Assembly: GCA_019550975.1 (NCBI GenBank)
Contig: SDWH01000001.1
Coordinates: 124,001 to 188,000, forward strand
DNA: 64,000 bases
Source: Bacteroidales bacterium SW299
GTDB lineage: Bacteria; Bacteroidota; Bacteroidia; Bacteroidales; Bacteroidaceae
Direction of reading: 5' to 3'
Shown: one piece after another, positions 11,192 through 20,088 of the stretch
Numbering within the stretch: the first letter of the stretch is position 1
How the letters are laid out: each line of letters begins with the position of its first letter
Notes under the pieces: generated by a model
Seen by the model: only the letters and a program-made list of their open reading frames with translations
Told to the model about the DNA's origin: nothing
Databases searched by the model: none
Translations under genes and position numbers: made by a program

Positions 11192-12577
11192 ATGAAATAT
11201 TCGAAAACAACATACCGGCTCCTGACCGTAGCATTGGCAACCTTCCTGCTGGGAAGCTGCCAATTGGGAAAGCATTATACACGTCCGGATCTGAAACTGC
11301 CTGAAACGCTCGACAGCCTCAGCGTTGACACCGCTTCAATCGGCGACTACGCATGGGAAGAATTGTATACAGACACCACGCTGCAAGCACTTATCAGAAA
11401 GACACTGACCTACAACAAGGACATGCTGATTGCCGCGGCAAGAGTAAAGGAACTCGCGGCGAGCAAGCGGATTCAGGTGGCCAACATGCTGCCTCAGATA
11501 GGTCTGAGAGTCTATGCTGAACGTGAAAGAGAAAACTATGGGGGCAACCATTATTCGATGGACGACGAGTTTGATCTGAAAGGAACCGTAAGCTGGGAGA
11601 TAGACCTCTGGGGAAGGCTCCGCTGGGCGAAAGACAAGAGCGTGGCCGAATTTCTCGGATCCATCGAAAACCAGCGGGCCTTGAAAATGAGCCTGATCGC
11701 TGAAGTAGCCCAATCTTATTTTGAACTGGTAGCACTCGACAACGAACTGTCTATCGTAAAGCAAACGGTGGACGCACGGCGTGAAAGCCTCCATCTGGCC
11801 CGCATCCGTTATGAAGGAGGACTGACGTCAGAAACAGCTTTCAGACAGGCTCAGGTGGAATTGGCACGCACCGCTACCCTTGTGCCTGATCTGGAACGGC
11901 AGATCACACTGAAAGAAAACGAAATCGCATTCCTTACCGGAGAATATCCCCACCATATCAATCGCTCCGTGCTTCCGGAAGACGTGATGTTCCCGGTCAG
12001 CCTGCCAGTCGGACTGCCCTCCAGCCTGCTGGAACGCCGCCCGGATGTGCGCCAGGCAGAACAGGCACTTATCGCTGCCAATGCAGACGTAGGAATCGCT
12101 TTCACCAGCCTGTTCCCCTCGCTTACGCTGAACGCCAGCTACGGAGGCGAAAGCGAACTGCTGAGCGAACTGCTGAAATCTCCCTGGCATCTGCTGAGCG
12201 CCAATCTGCTGCAGCCGGTCTTTACATGGGGCAAGAACCGCGCACGGCTGAAAGCACAGAAAGCGGCGCTTGAAGGAGCAACCCACCAGTATGAGAAGGT
12301 TGTCTTGAACGCTTTCAAGGAAGCATACAATGCCATCGCGGAATTCAACAAGATCAAGGAAATCTATGAAACGCGCCTGCGGCTGGAACAATCATCAAAG
12401 AGTGCGCTCGACCTGGCGCAGCTGCAATACATGAACGGTGTCATCGCATACATGGACTTGCTGGATGCCCAGCGTGGATACCTTGAAGCCCAGATCAGCC
12501 TCAGCAACGCCATCCGTGACAAACAGATTACGATGGTTCATCTGTACAAGGCACTCGGCGGAGGATGGAAAGAATAG
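11192..12577 (+). CDS. Outer-membrane efflux channel lipoprotein (OprM/NodT type)
   Basis: The protein has 461 residues with a lipobox LLGSC (Cys23), followed by QLGKHYTRPDLKLPE, the usual opening of NodT/OprM channels. Two structural repeats with long helices follow, including the conserved LLERRPDVRQAEQAL segment (about residues 272-286) and the C-terminal LQYMNGVIAYMDLLDAQR motif. It forms the trimeric outer-membrane tunnel for the RND pump of this operon. A strong hairpin after the stop ends the operon. Confidence 0.94.
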   Translation: MKYSKTTYRLLTVALATFLLGSCQLGKHYTRPDLKLPETLDSLSVDTASIGDYAWEELYTDTTLQALIRKTLTYNKDMLIAAARVKELAASKRIQVANMLPQIGLRVYAERERENYGGNHYSMDDEFDLKGTVSWEIDLWGRLRWAKDKSVAEFLGSIENQRALKMSLIAEVAQSYFELVALDNELSIVKQTVDARRESLHLARIRYEGGLTSETAFRQAQVELARTATLVPDLERQITLKENEIAFLTGEYPHHINRSVLPEDVMFPVSLPVGLPSSLLERRPDVRQAEQALIAANADVGIAFTSLFPSLTLNASYGGESELLSELLKSPWHLLSANLLQPVFTWGKNRARLKAQKAALEGATHQYEKVVLNAFKEAYNAIAEFNKIKEIYETRLRLEQSSKSALDLAQLQYMNGVIAYMDLLDAQRGYLEAQISLSNAIRDKQITMVHLYKALGGGWKE

Positions 12578-12592
12578 ACACATAGAAAAACA

Positions 12593-12652
12593 AAGGAGGC
12601 AAAGCGTATCGTTGGCAGCCTTGTGCTCAAGCCGATACCGCTTTGCCTCCTT
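12593..12652. terminator. Bidirectional hairpin terminator between the efflux operon and mscL
   Basis: Near-perfect inverted repeat: arm AAGGAGGCAAAGCG-TATC (12593-12610) pairs with GATAC-CGCTTTGCCTCCTT (12634-12652). It lies between two convergent stop codons (12577 and 12677). T-rich tracts are weak, but the long stem supports termination in both directions. Confidence 0.75.
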
Positions 12653-12676
12653 CAGTTTCTATGCTTCAGCCCACAT

Positions 12677-13117
12677 TCAGCGTGCGCCGTCTTTCTCCTT
12701 TTTCAGCAGATCACGAATTTCCGCCAGCAGCTTCACTTCATCCGACGGCGGAGGCGGAACCGGCTTTGCCGCTTCTTCCTTCTTTTTCTTGCTCAGCGTG
12801 TTAATGGCCTTTACCATCAGGAAAACGGAAACAGCTATGATCAGAAAGTCAAAAGTCACCTGAATAAAGTTTCCGTAATTCAGCGAGACTTCCGGAGAAA
12901 CCACCGCATCGCCGTCCATTACAGCCGGCTTGATGGTCCACTTCAATTGGGAAAAATTAATTCCTCCAACCAACAGACCGACAAGCGGCATTATCACATC
13001 AGCTACCAGCGATGAAACAATCTTTCCGAAAGCACCGCCGATAATCACACCCACAGCCATGTCGATAACATTACCGCGCATGGCAAACGTCTTGAATTCT
13101 TGTAAAATTTTTCCCAT
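12677..13117 (-). CDS. mscL: Large-conductance mechanosensitive channel MscL
   Basis: The 146-residue protein has the MscL order: an amphipathic N-terminus ([16 protein letters not shown]), TM1 with [22 protein letters not shown], a periplasmic loop, TM2 ([18 protein letters not shown]) and a charged C-terminal helical bundle ([12 protein letters not shown]). It opens under membrane tension to release solutes during osmotic downshock. It starts 19 bp after the stop of the 5'-nucleotidase gene, so co-transcription is likely. The spacer PVPPPPSDE separates TM2 from the C-terminal helix. Confidence 0.97.
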   Translation of the reverse strand: MGKILQEFKTFAMRGNVIDMAVGVIIGGAFGKIVSSLVADVIMPLVGLLVGGINFSQLKWTIKPAVMDGDAVVSPEVSLNYGNFIQVTFDFLIIAVSVFLMVKAINTLSKKKKEEAAKPVPPPPSDEVKLLAEIRDLLKKEKDGAR

Positions 13118-13136
13118 AAGCTAAAAAAATAAATGT

Positions 13137-14864
13137 TCATTTTCCAAACAACAACTGACAGTCACGCTTTGCCGCAGGAACAGTCCACTCTTCCGGAACA
13201 AAACGCCACTGGTTCAACGGCTCCGGACTCAACACGCCGGCCTTCTCGATTTCCTGCATCAAATAAAAGCGCAGGTCCTTGTCGGTCGAGAAGATGATGC
13301 GTTCCGCCAGCTCAGCCTTTGGTATTCCCGCGCCTTTGGTCAGCAAATCTCCTCCCCCATTGCCACGATACGAATTTACAGCCACCTTGTAAATCTTGTC
13401 CATATCAAAAGGCGTTCCGTCGGCCATACTCCTGACAGTTATCTTTTTTCCTTCAGGCTTTGTCACATCCACCGTATAAATGATTCCCGCAGCCGAATCA
13501 AAGTTGAAACTCGGATTCTTGAAGCGGCCGAAGCCGTTGTCCTTTTCATTAAGCAGAATCAGGTGATCATCGGCCTGCTGCATTCTGCCGGTCCACAGCG
13601 CATACGACATCTCCAGAAAGTCCTTGATCTCACGTCCGCTCAGTTTCATCACATACAGCAGGTTTTCATACTTATACAGATTGAACATGTCACTCATATA
13701 GATGTCGCCTTTCCAGATTTCGGCTGTGGCGGAAAGCGGCGCGCAGAACGAAATGTCGGCACCGGTAATCTTCAGCTGGAGGCGGTGAATCAGGTCGACA
13801 AAGGCAGAAGGGCCGAAAAAGGCGTCTTTCGAAGAAATGGTTCTGTCTATGCTCCCGATCTTGCGCGCGACAAAACGGCTCACTGCATCATACTGGGAGT
13901 GAAAGGTCTTCATGAAATCCTCGTCCGCTTCATAATCATCCATGCTGACCAGCTTGCCGGAAACAGACTTCCCTGCTACCTTTCCCATCTTATTCTTCCG
14001 AATCTCCAGAGTCACCTCCGCCACTGTCCGCGCCATGTTTGCCGGATTGACCAGCAAGACAGAATCGCCCGCCGCATTGACAATCTTTTCGCACGCCCGC
14101 ACATGGTCATGTCCCATAAACACCACATCGAAACCCGGAACATTCCTTGCAACCAGAGCCGAAGCGTTCTCCACCACATTGTCGAGTTTGTTACCTTCCG
14201 GCCCGGAATGGAACAGTCCGACCAGCACGTCCGGACGCTCTTTCTCGCGGATAATGTCCACCCATTTCCGTGCAGCCTGCTCCATATCTTCAAAGCGGAG
14301 TCCGCTCCACAATCTTTCGGGCAGCCACGAAGGTATCGACGGAGTAATCATGCCTAACACGGCAATCCGCACTCCCTCCTTTTCAAACACCCGGTAAGGA
14401 GGAAGGTAAGGCTTGCCGGTTTTCACGTCGGTGACATTGGCTCCAAGCACCGGAAAGCCGCAGTCACGGATCCACCGGTCGTACACGGCATGTCCGGTTT
14501 CTATATCATGGTTTCCCATATTGCCGACATCATAGCGCATATAGTTCAGCATTTCCGCATTCAAATGCAGCGAAGCCGTATCAATGTAGTTATAATAATA
14601 GGCTGTAGGCTGTCCCTGAAGGATATCACCGTTATCCATCAGAATCACATTCTCCCCGTATTCCTTACGGAGCCTCTTCACATAATCAGACACACGCGCC
14701 AGACTTCCCTTCATCGGCTTGCGATTGATGAAGTCATACGGAAAATAACAGCCATGAACGTCACTTGTTTCTACCAGTTTCAACGTTACCGTATGGACAT
14801 CCGACGCCAACAGTTGCACACGCATCATACCCAACAAAGTCATCAAACAAATCAAATATTTCAT
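13137..14864 (-). CDS. 5'-nucleotidase / 2',3'-cyclic-nucleotide phosphodiesterase family protein (UshA/CpdB-like)
   Basis: The 575-residue protein has a signal peptide (to about LLA, residue 20) and so acts in the periplasm. The N-terminal metallophosphatase domain shows all metal-binding blocks: ETSDVHGCY, DNGDILQGQP, GNHDIETG and MGHDHVRA. The C-terminal 5_nucleotid_C domain carries VAVNSYRGNGGGD, the substrate-ring-stacking region. The family removes phosphate from extracellular nucleotides or opens 2',3'-cyclic nucleotides; the exact substrate cannot be read from the sequence. A -7 box lies upstream at 14913-14920, and mscL follows. Confidence 0.9.
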   Translation of the reverse strand: MKYLICLMTLLGMMRVQLLASDVHTVTLKLVETSDVHGCYFPYDFINRKPMKGSLARVSDYVKRLRKEYGENVILMDNGDILQGQPTAYYYNYIDTASLHLNAEMLNYMRYDVGNMGNHDIETGHAVYDRWIRDCGFPVLGANVTDVKTGKPYLPPYRVFEKEGVRIAVLGMITPSIPSWLPERLWSGLRFEDMEQAARKWVDIIREKERPDVLVGLFHSGPEGNKLDNVVENASALVARNVPGFDVVFMGHDHVRACEKIVNAAGDSVLLVNPANMARTVAEVTLEIRKNKMGKVAGKSVSGKLVSMDDYEADEDFMKTFHSQYDAVSRFVARKIGSIDRTISSKDAFFGPSAFVDLIHRLQLKITGADISFCAPLSATAEIWKGDIYMSDMFNLYKYENLLYVMKLSGREIKDFLEMSYALWTGRMQQADDHLILLNEKDNGFGRFKNPSFNFDSAAGIIYTVDVTKPEGKKITVRSMADGTPFDMDKIYKVAVNSYRGNGGGDLLTKGAGIPKAELAERIIFSTDKDLRFYLMQEIEKAGVLSPEPLNQWRFVPEEWTVPAAKRDCQLLFGK

Positions 14865-14912
14865 ATGTAAAAATTAAGTAAAAAAACGAACGACAATATG
14901 TCAGAACTTCTG

Positions 14913-14920
14913 CAAAGATA
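14913..14920 (-). promoter_or_regulatory. -7 promoter box for the 5'-nucleotidase-mscL pair
   Basis: Minus-strand TATCTTTG matches TAnnTTTG exactly, 48 bp before the start codon. The -33 region is not clear. Confidence 0.5.
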
Positions 14921-15046
14921 CAAAACTTGTCACACCATAAAAATCCATCACGCATAAATTATTGAAGAGGAATGACAATACGGCTCTCATGGCCGCCTGC
15001 TGGCATAAATTTTGCAGCACTCCGGTTAACAAAACAAACAGACAAT

Positions 15047-16000
15047 ATGGCTTTTATAGACTATTACAAAGTACTTGGGGTTGACAAAAATGCAACTCAG
15101 GATGACATCAAGAAGGCTTTCCGCAAGCTGGCGCGAAAATATCATCCGGACTTGAATCCCAATGACCCGACGGCCAAAGACAAATTCCAGGCCATCAATG
15201 AGGCCAACGAGGTGCTGAGCGATCCGGAAAAGCGCAAGAAGTATGATGAATATGGAGAGCAGTGGAAACATGCGGATGAGTTTGAAGCGCAGCGGAAAGC
15301 ATACGAAGCACAAGGCGGAGGGCCGGGAGGACACGCAGAATACTGGTATTCTGCCGACGGACAACACTTTACCGGAGGATTCGGAAGCGGAGGAATGCAT
15401 GGATTCGGAGGAAACGCAAGCGGTTTCTCCGATTTCTTCGAGGAACTTTTCGGACACCGAGGAGCTACAAACGGAGGAAGAGGCCGAGGCGGATACCGGG
15501 GACAAGACATCGAAGGAGAACTTCCGCTTACGCTGCGCGAGGCTGCAACCACTCACAAGCAGACATTCACAATCAACGGCGAAACATTGCGCATCACCGT
15601 TCCGGCGGGCGTCGCAGACGGACAGGTCATCAAGCTGAAAGGGCATGGCGGAAAAGGTATGAACGGAGGACCTGACGGAGATCTGTACATCACATTCACC
15701 GTTGCCGACGACCCGGACTTCAAACGGAAAGGCAACGACCTGTATACAGACATAAACATTGACCTGTATACGGCGGTCCTGGGCGGCGAAGTGACAATTC
15801 ACACGCTCGACGGGCAGGTAAAGCTGAAAGTACGCCCCGGAACCCAGAACGGCGCGAAAGTCCGGCTCAAAGGCAAGGGATTTCCTGTCTATAAGGAAGA
15901 AGGCGCTTTCGGCGACCTGATAGTGACTTACCATGTTTCTATACCGACCAACCTGACGGATAAGCAGAAAGACCTGTTCCGGCAGCTTCAGCAAGGATAA
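15047..16000 (+). CDS. cbpA: CbpA-type DnaJ co-chaperone (class B)
   Basis: The 317-residue protein begins [20 protein letters not shown], a J domain with the HPD tripeptide at residues 33-35. A Gly/Phe-rich linker follows (about 88-150). Two C-terminal substrate-binding beta domains come next, with no CxxCxGxG zinc repeats, so this is class B (CbpA) and not DnaJ proper. It stimulates DnaK ATPase activity. The start at 15047 is the canonical J-domain start; a longer frame from 14972 would add 25 residues unlike the family. The next gene, 19 bp downstream, encodes a CbpM-like modulator, the standard partner. Confidence 0.93.
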   Translation: MAFIDYYKVLGVDKNATQDDIKKAFRKLARKYHPDLNPNDPTAKDKFQAINEANEVLSDPEKRKKYDEYGEQWKHADEFEAQRKAYEAQGGGPGGHAEYWYSADGQHFTGGFGSGGMHGFGGNASGFSDFFEELFGHRGATNGGRGRGGYRGQDIEGELPLTLREAATTHKQTFTINGETLRITVPAGVADGQVIKLKGHGGKGMNGGPDGDLYITFTVADDPDFKRKGNDLYTDINIDLYTAVLGGEVTIHTLDGQVKLKVRPGTQNGAKVRLKGKGFPVYKEEGAFGDLIVTYHVSIPTNLTDKQKDLFRQLQQG

Positions 16001-16019
16001 CCTTTAAAAACGACAGATT

Positions 16020-16307
16020 ATGCGAAACGATTTGATCATTATAGACGACTATTGCAGCCACTGCCACATCGAGCCAGACTTTGTGATGATGCTGGGAGAA
16101 GACGGACTGATTGACGTGGAGGTAAAAGACAACATAAGCTACTTTCCCGCCGACCAGCTGGCTGAACTTGAAAGATACACCCACCTGTATTACGACCTTT
16201 CGATCAACATAGCCGGCATCGATGCCATCCGCCACTTGCTCAACCGCATGGAAGAGATGCAGAATGAAATCCGCCGGCTGCAGAACGAATTGCGCTTCTA
16301 CAAATGA
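16020..16307 (+). CDS. CbpM-like chaperone modulator
   Basis: The 95-residue protein has a MerR-like N-terminal part (LIIIDDYCSHCHIEPDFVMMLGEDGLIDV) and a C-terminal helix (AIRHLLNRMEEMQNEIRRLQNELRF). This layout matches CbpM/YccW-type modulators, which bind the J domain of CbpA and block its work with DnaK. Placement 19 bp behind cbpA is the typical arrangement. The two cysteines near residues 12-15 may be incidental. Confidence 0.85.
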   Translation: MRNDLIIIDDYCSHCHIEPDFVMMLGEDGLIDVEVKDNISYFPADQLAELERYTHLYYDLSINIAGIDAIRHLLNRMEEMQNEIRRLQNELRFYK

Positions 16308-16397
16308 CGCTCGGCTGGCGCGGAACAACGAGGACACAGAAGCACAGGGCCCGAACTTCGAGTCCCGTACAGCAGGGCAGAATCTTTAAGTAAAAAT

Positions 16398-16527
16398 GAG
16401 ATCATCAGAAACACAGATTTTCGCAGATTAAAAGCAGACAATCAGCACTATCATCTGCGGAAATCCGCGTTAATCTGCGTTTCCGAACAGACAGATTTTG
16501 TATAAACGAATTCTCAACATCCGCTTA
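16398..16527 (-). repeat. Dispersed palindromic intergenic element, copy 1
   Basis: Read on the minus strand it matches the copies at 48651-48775 and 62782-62900: GGATGTTGAGAATT, GTTTATACAAAATCTGTCTG, then AACGCAGATTAACGCGGATT and a pairing arm TTTTAATCTGCGAAAATCTG. The core folds into a long imperfect hairpin. It fills most of the 328-bp gap between cbpM and the small membrane-protein pair. It carries no open frame. Confidence 0.75.
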
Positions 16528-16601
16528 TATCCAGCCCAGAGGTGCATATCTCCAGCCTGAAGGCAGCGTTTTTCCGAAGTTCATAATTTTAAATCCTGGT
16601 G

Positions 16602-16631
16602 TTGCCAATCCAAAAGAAAAGTGTATATTTG
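16602..16631 (+). promoter_or_regulatory. Promoter placed to give a leaderless transcript
   Basis: TTG at 16602-16604, 19 nt, then TATATTTG at 16624-16631: a complete Bacteroides promoter. The last G is only 5 nt from the ATG at 16636, so the predicted start of transcription falls at or very near the start codon. Confidence 0.65.
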
Positions 16632-16635
16632 CACT

Positions 16636-16827
16636 ATGTGGAAAGAAAAATTAGGAAATTATCTGATAGACATTTCCAAATATGTCTTGACGGGAATTGT
16701 CATCGCATCCTTGTTTAAGGATGTAGAAGACAAAAGATTTTTAATCTATACACTTGGATTATTAGTCGCAATGGCAACATTAATAGCGGGTCTGATTCTG
16801 TCAAATAAGAAAAAGGAGGATAAATAA
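16636..16827 (+). CDS. Small two-helix membrane protein (DUF6722-like)
   Basis: The protein is 63 residues, starting MWKEKLGNYLIDISKYV. Two hydrophobic segments (about residues 13-26 and 36-56) flank a short charged loop (FKDVEDKRF), and the tail is NKKKEDK. It resembles the small Bacteroides proteins grouped as DUF6722, from memory; no function is known. The start is the first ATG after a full promoter whose -7 box overlaps the alternative GTG at 16621, so that longer start is excluded. Its stop overlaps the ATG of the next tiny gene. Confidence 0.7.
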   Translation: MWKEKLGNYLIDISKYVLTGIVIASLFKDVEDKRFLIYTLGLLVAMATLIAGLILSNKKKEDK

Positions 16828-16937
16828 TGGAATCAATTTTTGTTTTATCAGCAATAGGATTACCATGCGTCATATTTCTGTTATGGTGCCTTACTCCCAA
16901 AGGGAAAAAATGGCTCAAAGACAATCACATGATTTGA
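16827..16937 (+). CDS. 36-residue single-helix membrane peptide, translationally coupled
   Basis: ATG at 16827 overlaps the stop of the preceding gene (TAATG), with AAAGGAGGA 8-16 nt upstream, an unusually clear Shine-Dalgarno for this phylum. The translation begins MESIFVLSAIGLPCVIFLLW, one membrane helix, and then a basic tail TPKGKKWLKDNHMI. The helix, positive-inside tail and overlap argue that it is real. It is likely a partner of the 63-residue membrane protein. Nothing in the sequence gives a function; a holin-like or regulator-anchoring role would be speculation. Confidence 0.6.
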   Translation: MESIFVLSAIGLPCVIFLLWCLTPKGKKWLKDNHMI

Positions 16938-16988
16938 GAAGCTTTCAGACCGCATTCAAAAAAGCATTAAAAAAAACGACATAAGAAA

Positions 16989-17043
16989 CAGAATCGCGCG
17001 GACTTTTCAGATGCAACTTTCTGCAAGAGTCCGCGTGATTCTG
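16989..17043. repeat. Long hairpin before tex, possibly a degenerate copy of the dispersed element
   Basis: Arms CAGAATCGCGCGGACT (16989-17004) and AGTCCGCGTGATTCTG (17028-17043) pair at 15 of 16 positions. It follows the small membrane-protein pair and may end their transcript, though no T-run follows. The core (GCGCGGACTTTTCAGATG) resembles the GCGGATTTTCGCAGATG core of the dispersed element. Confidence 0.5.
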
Positions 17044-17065
17044 TGTAAAAACGAAAACGATTTAT

Positions 17066-19195
17066 ATGGAAGAATTCAGCCGAATGATCGCGGCAGCCCT
17101 CAAGCTGCCGGAACACCGTGTCAGCAATACCTTGAAACTGCTGCTGGGAGGTGCAACCATTCCTTTTATCAGCCGATACCGGAAAGAAGCCACCGGCGGA
17201 CTGGACGAAGTGCAGATAGGTGAGATACAAGCCAATTATGACAAACTGACCGAACTGGCGAAACGGAAAGAAACCATTCTTTCAACCATCGGAGAACAGG
17301 ACAAACTGACCGATGAGCTGCGCTCCCGGATCTCGGGATGCTGGAACCCGACCGAACTGGAGGATATCTATCTTCCCTATAAGCCGAAACGCAAAACACG
17401 CGCAGAGGCTGCCCGGCAAAAAGGACTGGAACCGCTGGCCATACTGATCATGCTCCAGCGCGAAAACAATCTGACGGCCAAAGTGCGCAGTTTTGTCAAA
17501 GGCGAAGTGGAAAATGAAGAAGAAGCGCTGAAAGGGGCGCGCGATATCATCGCCGAGCAGGTAAGCGAAAACGAGGGGGCGCGCAACACGGTAAGAAATG
17601 CCTTCGCGCGCGAAGCCGTCATCACGGCAAAGGTGGTGAAAGGCAAGGAAACCGAAGAAAACGCAGCCAAATACAGAGATTACTTTGACTTCAGCGAGCC
17701 ACTGAAAAAATGCACTTCACACCGCCTGCTGGCCATCCGGCGGGGAGAGTCGGAAGGTATTCTGAAAGTATCCATTTCTCCGGACGACACCGGCTGCACC
17801 GAAAAGCTGGAACGGAAATATGTAAAGGGAAACAATGAATGCGCCCGTCAGGTAGCGGAAGCTGTGGCAGACGCATACAAACGCCTGATAAAGCCGGGCA
17901 TCGAAACCGAATTCGCCGCCGCAAGCAAAGAGAAAGCCGACGAAGAAGCCATCCGTGTTTTTGCCGGAAACCTTCGCCAGCTGCTTCTGGCTCCTCCGCT
18001 GGGGCAGAAACGGGTGCTGGGAATCGACCCGGGATACAGAACTGGATGCAAAGTGGTTTGCCTTGACGCGCAGGGCACACTTCTTCACAACGAGGCCATT
18101 TATCCTCATCCGCCCAAATCAGAATACCAGCAGGCGGCACGCAAACTGACAAAGCTTGTAGAACAATACAAAATCGAAGCCATCGCCATCGGAAACGGAA
18201 CGGCAAGCCGGGAAACGGAACAGTTCGTTACATCCCTGCGTTTCGACCGGGAAATCCAGGTGTTTGTGGTCAGCGAAGACGGGGCTTCCATCTATTCCGC
18301 ATCCAAGCTTGCCCGCGAAGAATTTCCCGACTACGACGTTACCGTGCGCGGAGCGGTGTCTATCGGACGCAGACTGATGGATCCGCTGGCGGAGCTGGTG
18401 AAGATCGACCCGAAATCCATCGGCGTAGGGCAATACCAGCACGATGTCGACCAGACCAAACTGAAAGCATCGCTCGACCAGACTGTGGAAAGCTGCGTCA
18501 ATCTGGTAGGAGTAAACGTGAACACCGCAAGCAAGCACCTGCTGACATACGTTTCGGGACTGGGACCGGCACTCGCCAAAAACATCGTGGACTACCGCAC
18601 GGAGAACGGACCGTTCCAGTCGCGCAAGGAACTGCTGAAAGTGCCCCGCATGGGAGCAAAAGCCTTTGAACAATGCGCTGGATTCCTGCGGATTCCGCAC
18701 GCAAAGAACCCGCTGGACAATTCTGCCGTTCACCCCGAGAGCTATCCGATTGTAGAGCAGATGGCCAAGGATATGAACTGTTCTGTAACCGACCTCATAA
18801 AAGACAAGACGCTGCGCAGCCGGATAAAAGTGGAAAACTACATTTCCGAAACTGTAGGACTCCCTACGTTAAACGACATCATGCAGGAACTCGACAAGCC
18901 AGGGCGTGACCCGCGGCAAAAAATCCAAGCCTTCGAATTCGACAGGAATGTACGCACGATCGATGACCTGACAGAAGGGATGGAGCTGCCGGGCATTGTG
19001 ACAAACATCACCAACTTCGGATGTTTTGTAGACATCGGCATCAAAGAAAACGGCCTGGTGCATATTTCCCGGCTCGCCGACCACTTTGTGAGCGACCCGA
19101 CGACAGTAGTAAGCATTCATCAGCATGTGCATGTCAAGGTGCTGGGCATCGACCGCGAACGCAAGCGCATCCAGCTGACAATGAAAACAAGCTGA
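17066..19195 (+). CDS. tex: Tex-like RNA-binding transcriptional accessory protein
   Basis: The 709-residue protein has the full Tex order: N-terminal helical domain with FISRYRKEATGGLDEVQ (about 30-47), YqgF-type RNase H fold starting VLGIDPGYRTG (residue 317), helix-hairpin-helix repeats (VNVNTASKHLLTYVSGLGP and following, about 490-565) and a C-terminal S1 domain (GMELPGIVTNITNFGCFVDI, from about residue 638). Tex binds nucleic acid and is linked to transcription and stress survival. The start gives the usual N-terminus (MEEFSRMIAAALKLPEHRV). nudC follows after a 55-bp gap. Confidence 0.95.
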   Translation: MEEFSRMIAAALKLPEHRVSNTLKLLLGGATIPFISRYRKEATGGLDEVQIGEIQANYDKLTELAKRKETILSTIGEQDKLTDELRSRISGCWNPTELEDIYLPYKPKRKTRAEAARQKGLEPLAILIMLQRENNLTAKVRSFVKGEVENEEEALKGARDIIAEQVSENEGARNTVRNAFAREAVITAKVVKGKETEENAAKYRDYFDFSEPLKKCTSHRLLAIRRGESEGILKVSISPDDTGCTEKLERKYVKGNNECARQVAEAVADAYKRLIKPGIETEFAAASKEKADEEAIRVFAGNLRQLLLAPPLGQKRVLGIDPGYRTGCKVVCLDAQGTLLHNEAIYPHPPKSEYQQAARKLTKLVEQYKIEAIAIGNGTASRETEQFVTSLRFDREIQVFVVSEDGASIYSASKLAREEFPDYDVTVRGAVSIGRRLMDPLAELVKIDPKSIGVGQYQHDVDQTKLKASLDQTVESCVNLVGVNVNTASKHLLTYVSGLGPALAKNIVDYRTENGPFQSRKELLKVPRMGAKAFEQCAGFLRIPHAKNPLDNSAVHPESYPIVEQMAKDMNCSVTDLIKDKTLRSRIKVENYISETVGLPTLNDIMQELDKPGRDPRQKIQAFEFDRNVRTIDDLTEGMELPGIVTNITNFGCFVDIGIKENGLVHISRLADHFVSDPTTVVSIHQHVHVKVLGIDRERKRIQLTMKTS

Positions 19196-19250
19196 CCCTG
19201 AAGAAGGCGTGCCGAAACATCAATCAGAAAACACTAATCTACAAAATACG

Positions 19251-20048
19251 ATGGAGCAAAAAGAAAACGGAATGTGCGGCTGGTTCGTATTCTGCGGCAA
19301 CCAGCTGCTGATAAAAAAAGAAAACGGAGGCTATCATATCCCCTATTCGGCAGAACCGCCTGCAGAAGTTCCCGAAGGAAAAACGGTGCATGTCATCGGT
19401 ACCGTTGAAGGAATGACGGCAAAGGCTTTCGCCATCACATCGCCGGTTGACGGTGACGAGAACTCTCCGCAAATGATGAAAGACTTGCGGGCGTCATTCA
19501 ATGTACTCCCCCTGGAAGAGTACAAGATGGCAGGCAAGGCATCACAAATCCTGACATGGGACAGAAACAGCCAGTTTTGTCCGGCATGTGGCGTGCGGAC
19601 GGTTCAAACAGGCCCCATCGCAAAACAATGCCCGCAATGCCATCAGGAAATCTATCCGCGCATTTCTCCTGCCATCATTGTGCTCATCAAGAAAGGAAGC
19701 GACAGCGTGCTGCTGGTTCATGCACGCAATTTCCGCGGAACATTCAAAGGACTGGTAGCCGGCTTCCTCGAACCGGGCGAAACACTGGAAGAATGCGTAT
19801 GCCGCGAAGTGATGGAAGAAACCCGATTGCGGATAAAGAATCTGAAGTATTTCGGAAGCCAGCCTTGGCCATATCCAAGCGGAATCATGATAGGCTATGT
19901 CGCCGAATACGAAAGCGGAACCATCAGGCTGCAGGATGAAGAGCTCAATACCGGAGCGTTTTACGACCGGAACCACTTGCCGGAACTTCCTCAGAAACTC
20001 AGCATTGCCCGCCGGATGATCGACGCGTGGCTCGAAGGAAAAGTATAA
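19251..20048 (+). CDS. nudC: NAD(H) pyrophosphatase / NAD-capped RNA decapping hydrolase, NudC
   Basis: The 265-residue protein has an N-terminal domain, a zinc ribbon (CPACG ... QCPQC, about residues 107-128), a Nudix box (GFLEPGETLEECVCREVMEE) and the SQPWPYPSG motif after it that defines NADH pyrophosphatases. It cleaves NAD(H) to NMN(H) and AMP, and in known NudC proteins removes NAD caps from RNA. The ATG at 19251 was chosen over a GTG at 19209 because family members begin close to the MEQKEN...GWFVFCGNQLL segment. A hairpin terminator follows directly. Confidence 0.93.
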   Translation: MEQKENGMCGWFVFCGNQLLIKKENGGYHIPYSAEPPAEVPEGKTVHVIGTVEGMTAKAFAITSPVDGDENSPQMMKDLRASFNVLPLEEYKMAGKASQILTWDRNSQFCPACGVRTVQTGPIAKQCPQCHQEIYPRISPAIIVLIKKGSDSVLLVHARNFRGTFKGLVAGFLEPGETLEECVCREVMEETRLRIKNLKYFGSQPWPYPSGIMIGYVAEYESGTIRLQDEELNTGAFYDRNHLPELPQKLSIARRMIDAWLEGKV

Positions 20049-20056
20049 TTCACAAG

Positions 20057-20088
20057 GTCCGCAGCTTTCGCAACAAGATGCTGCGGAC
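20057..20088 (+). terminator. Intrinsic terminator after nudC
   Basis: GTCCGCAGC (20057-20065) pairs with GCTGCGGAC (20080-20088) and is followed by TTTCCCC; it lies 9 bp after the nudC stop. Confidence 0.8.

Noticed and set aside
19209-19250. GTG start for nudC 14 codons upstream
   Set aside because: Residues unlike the family; the ATG at 19251 gives the usual N-terminus.
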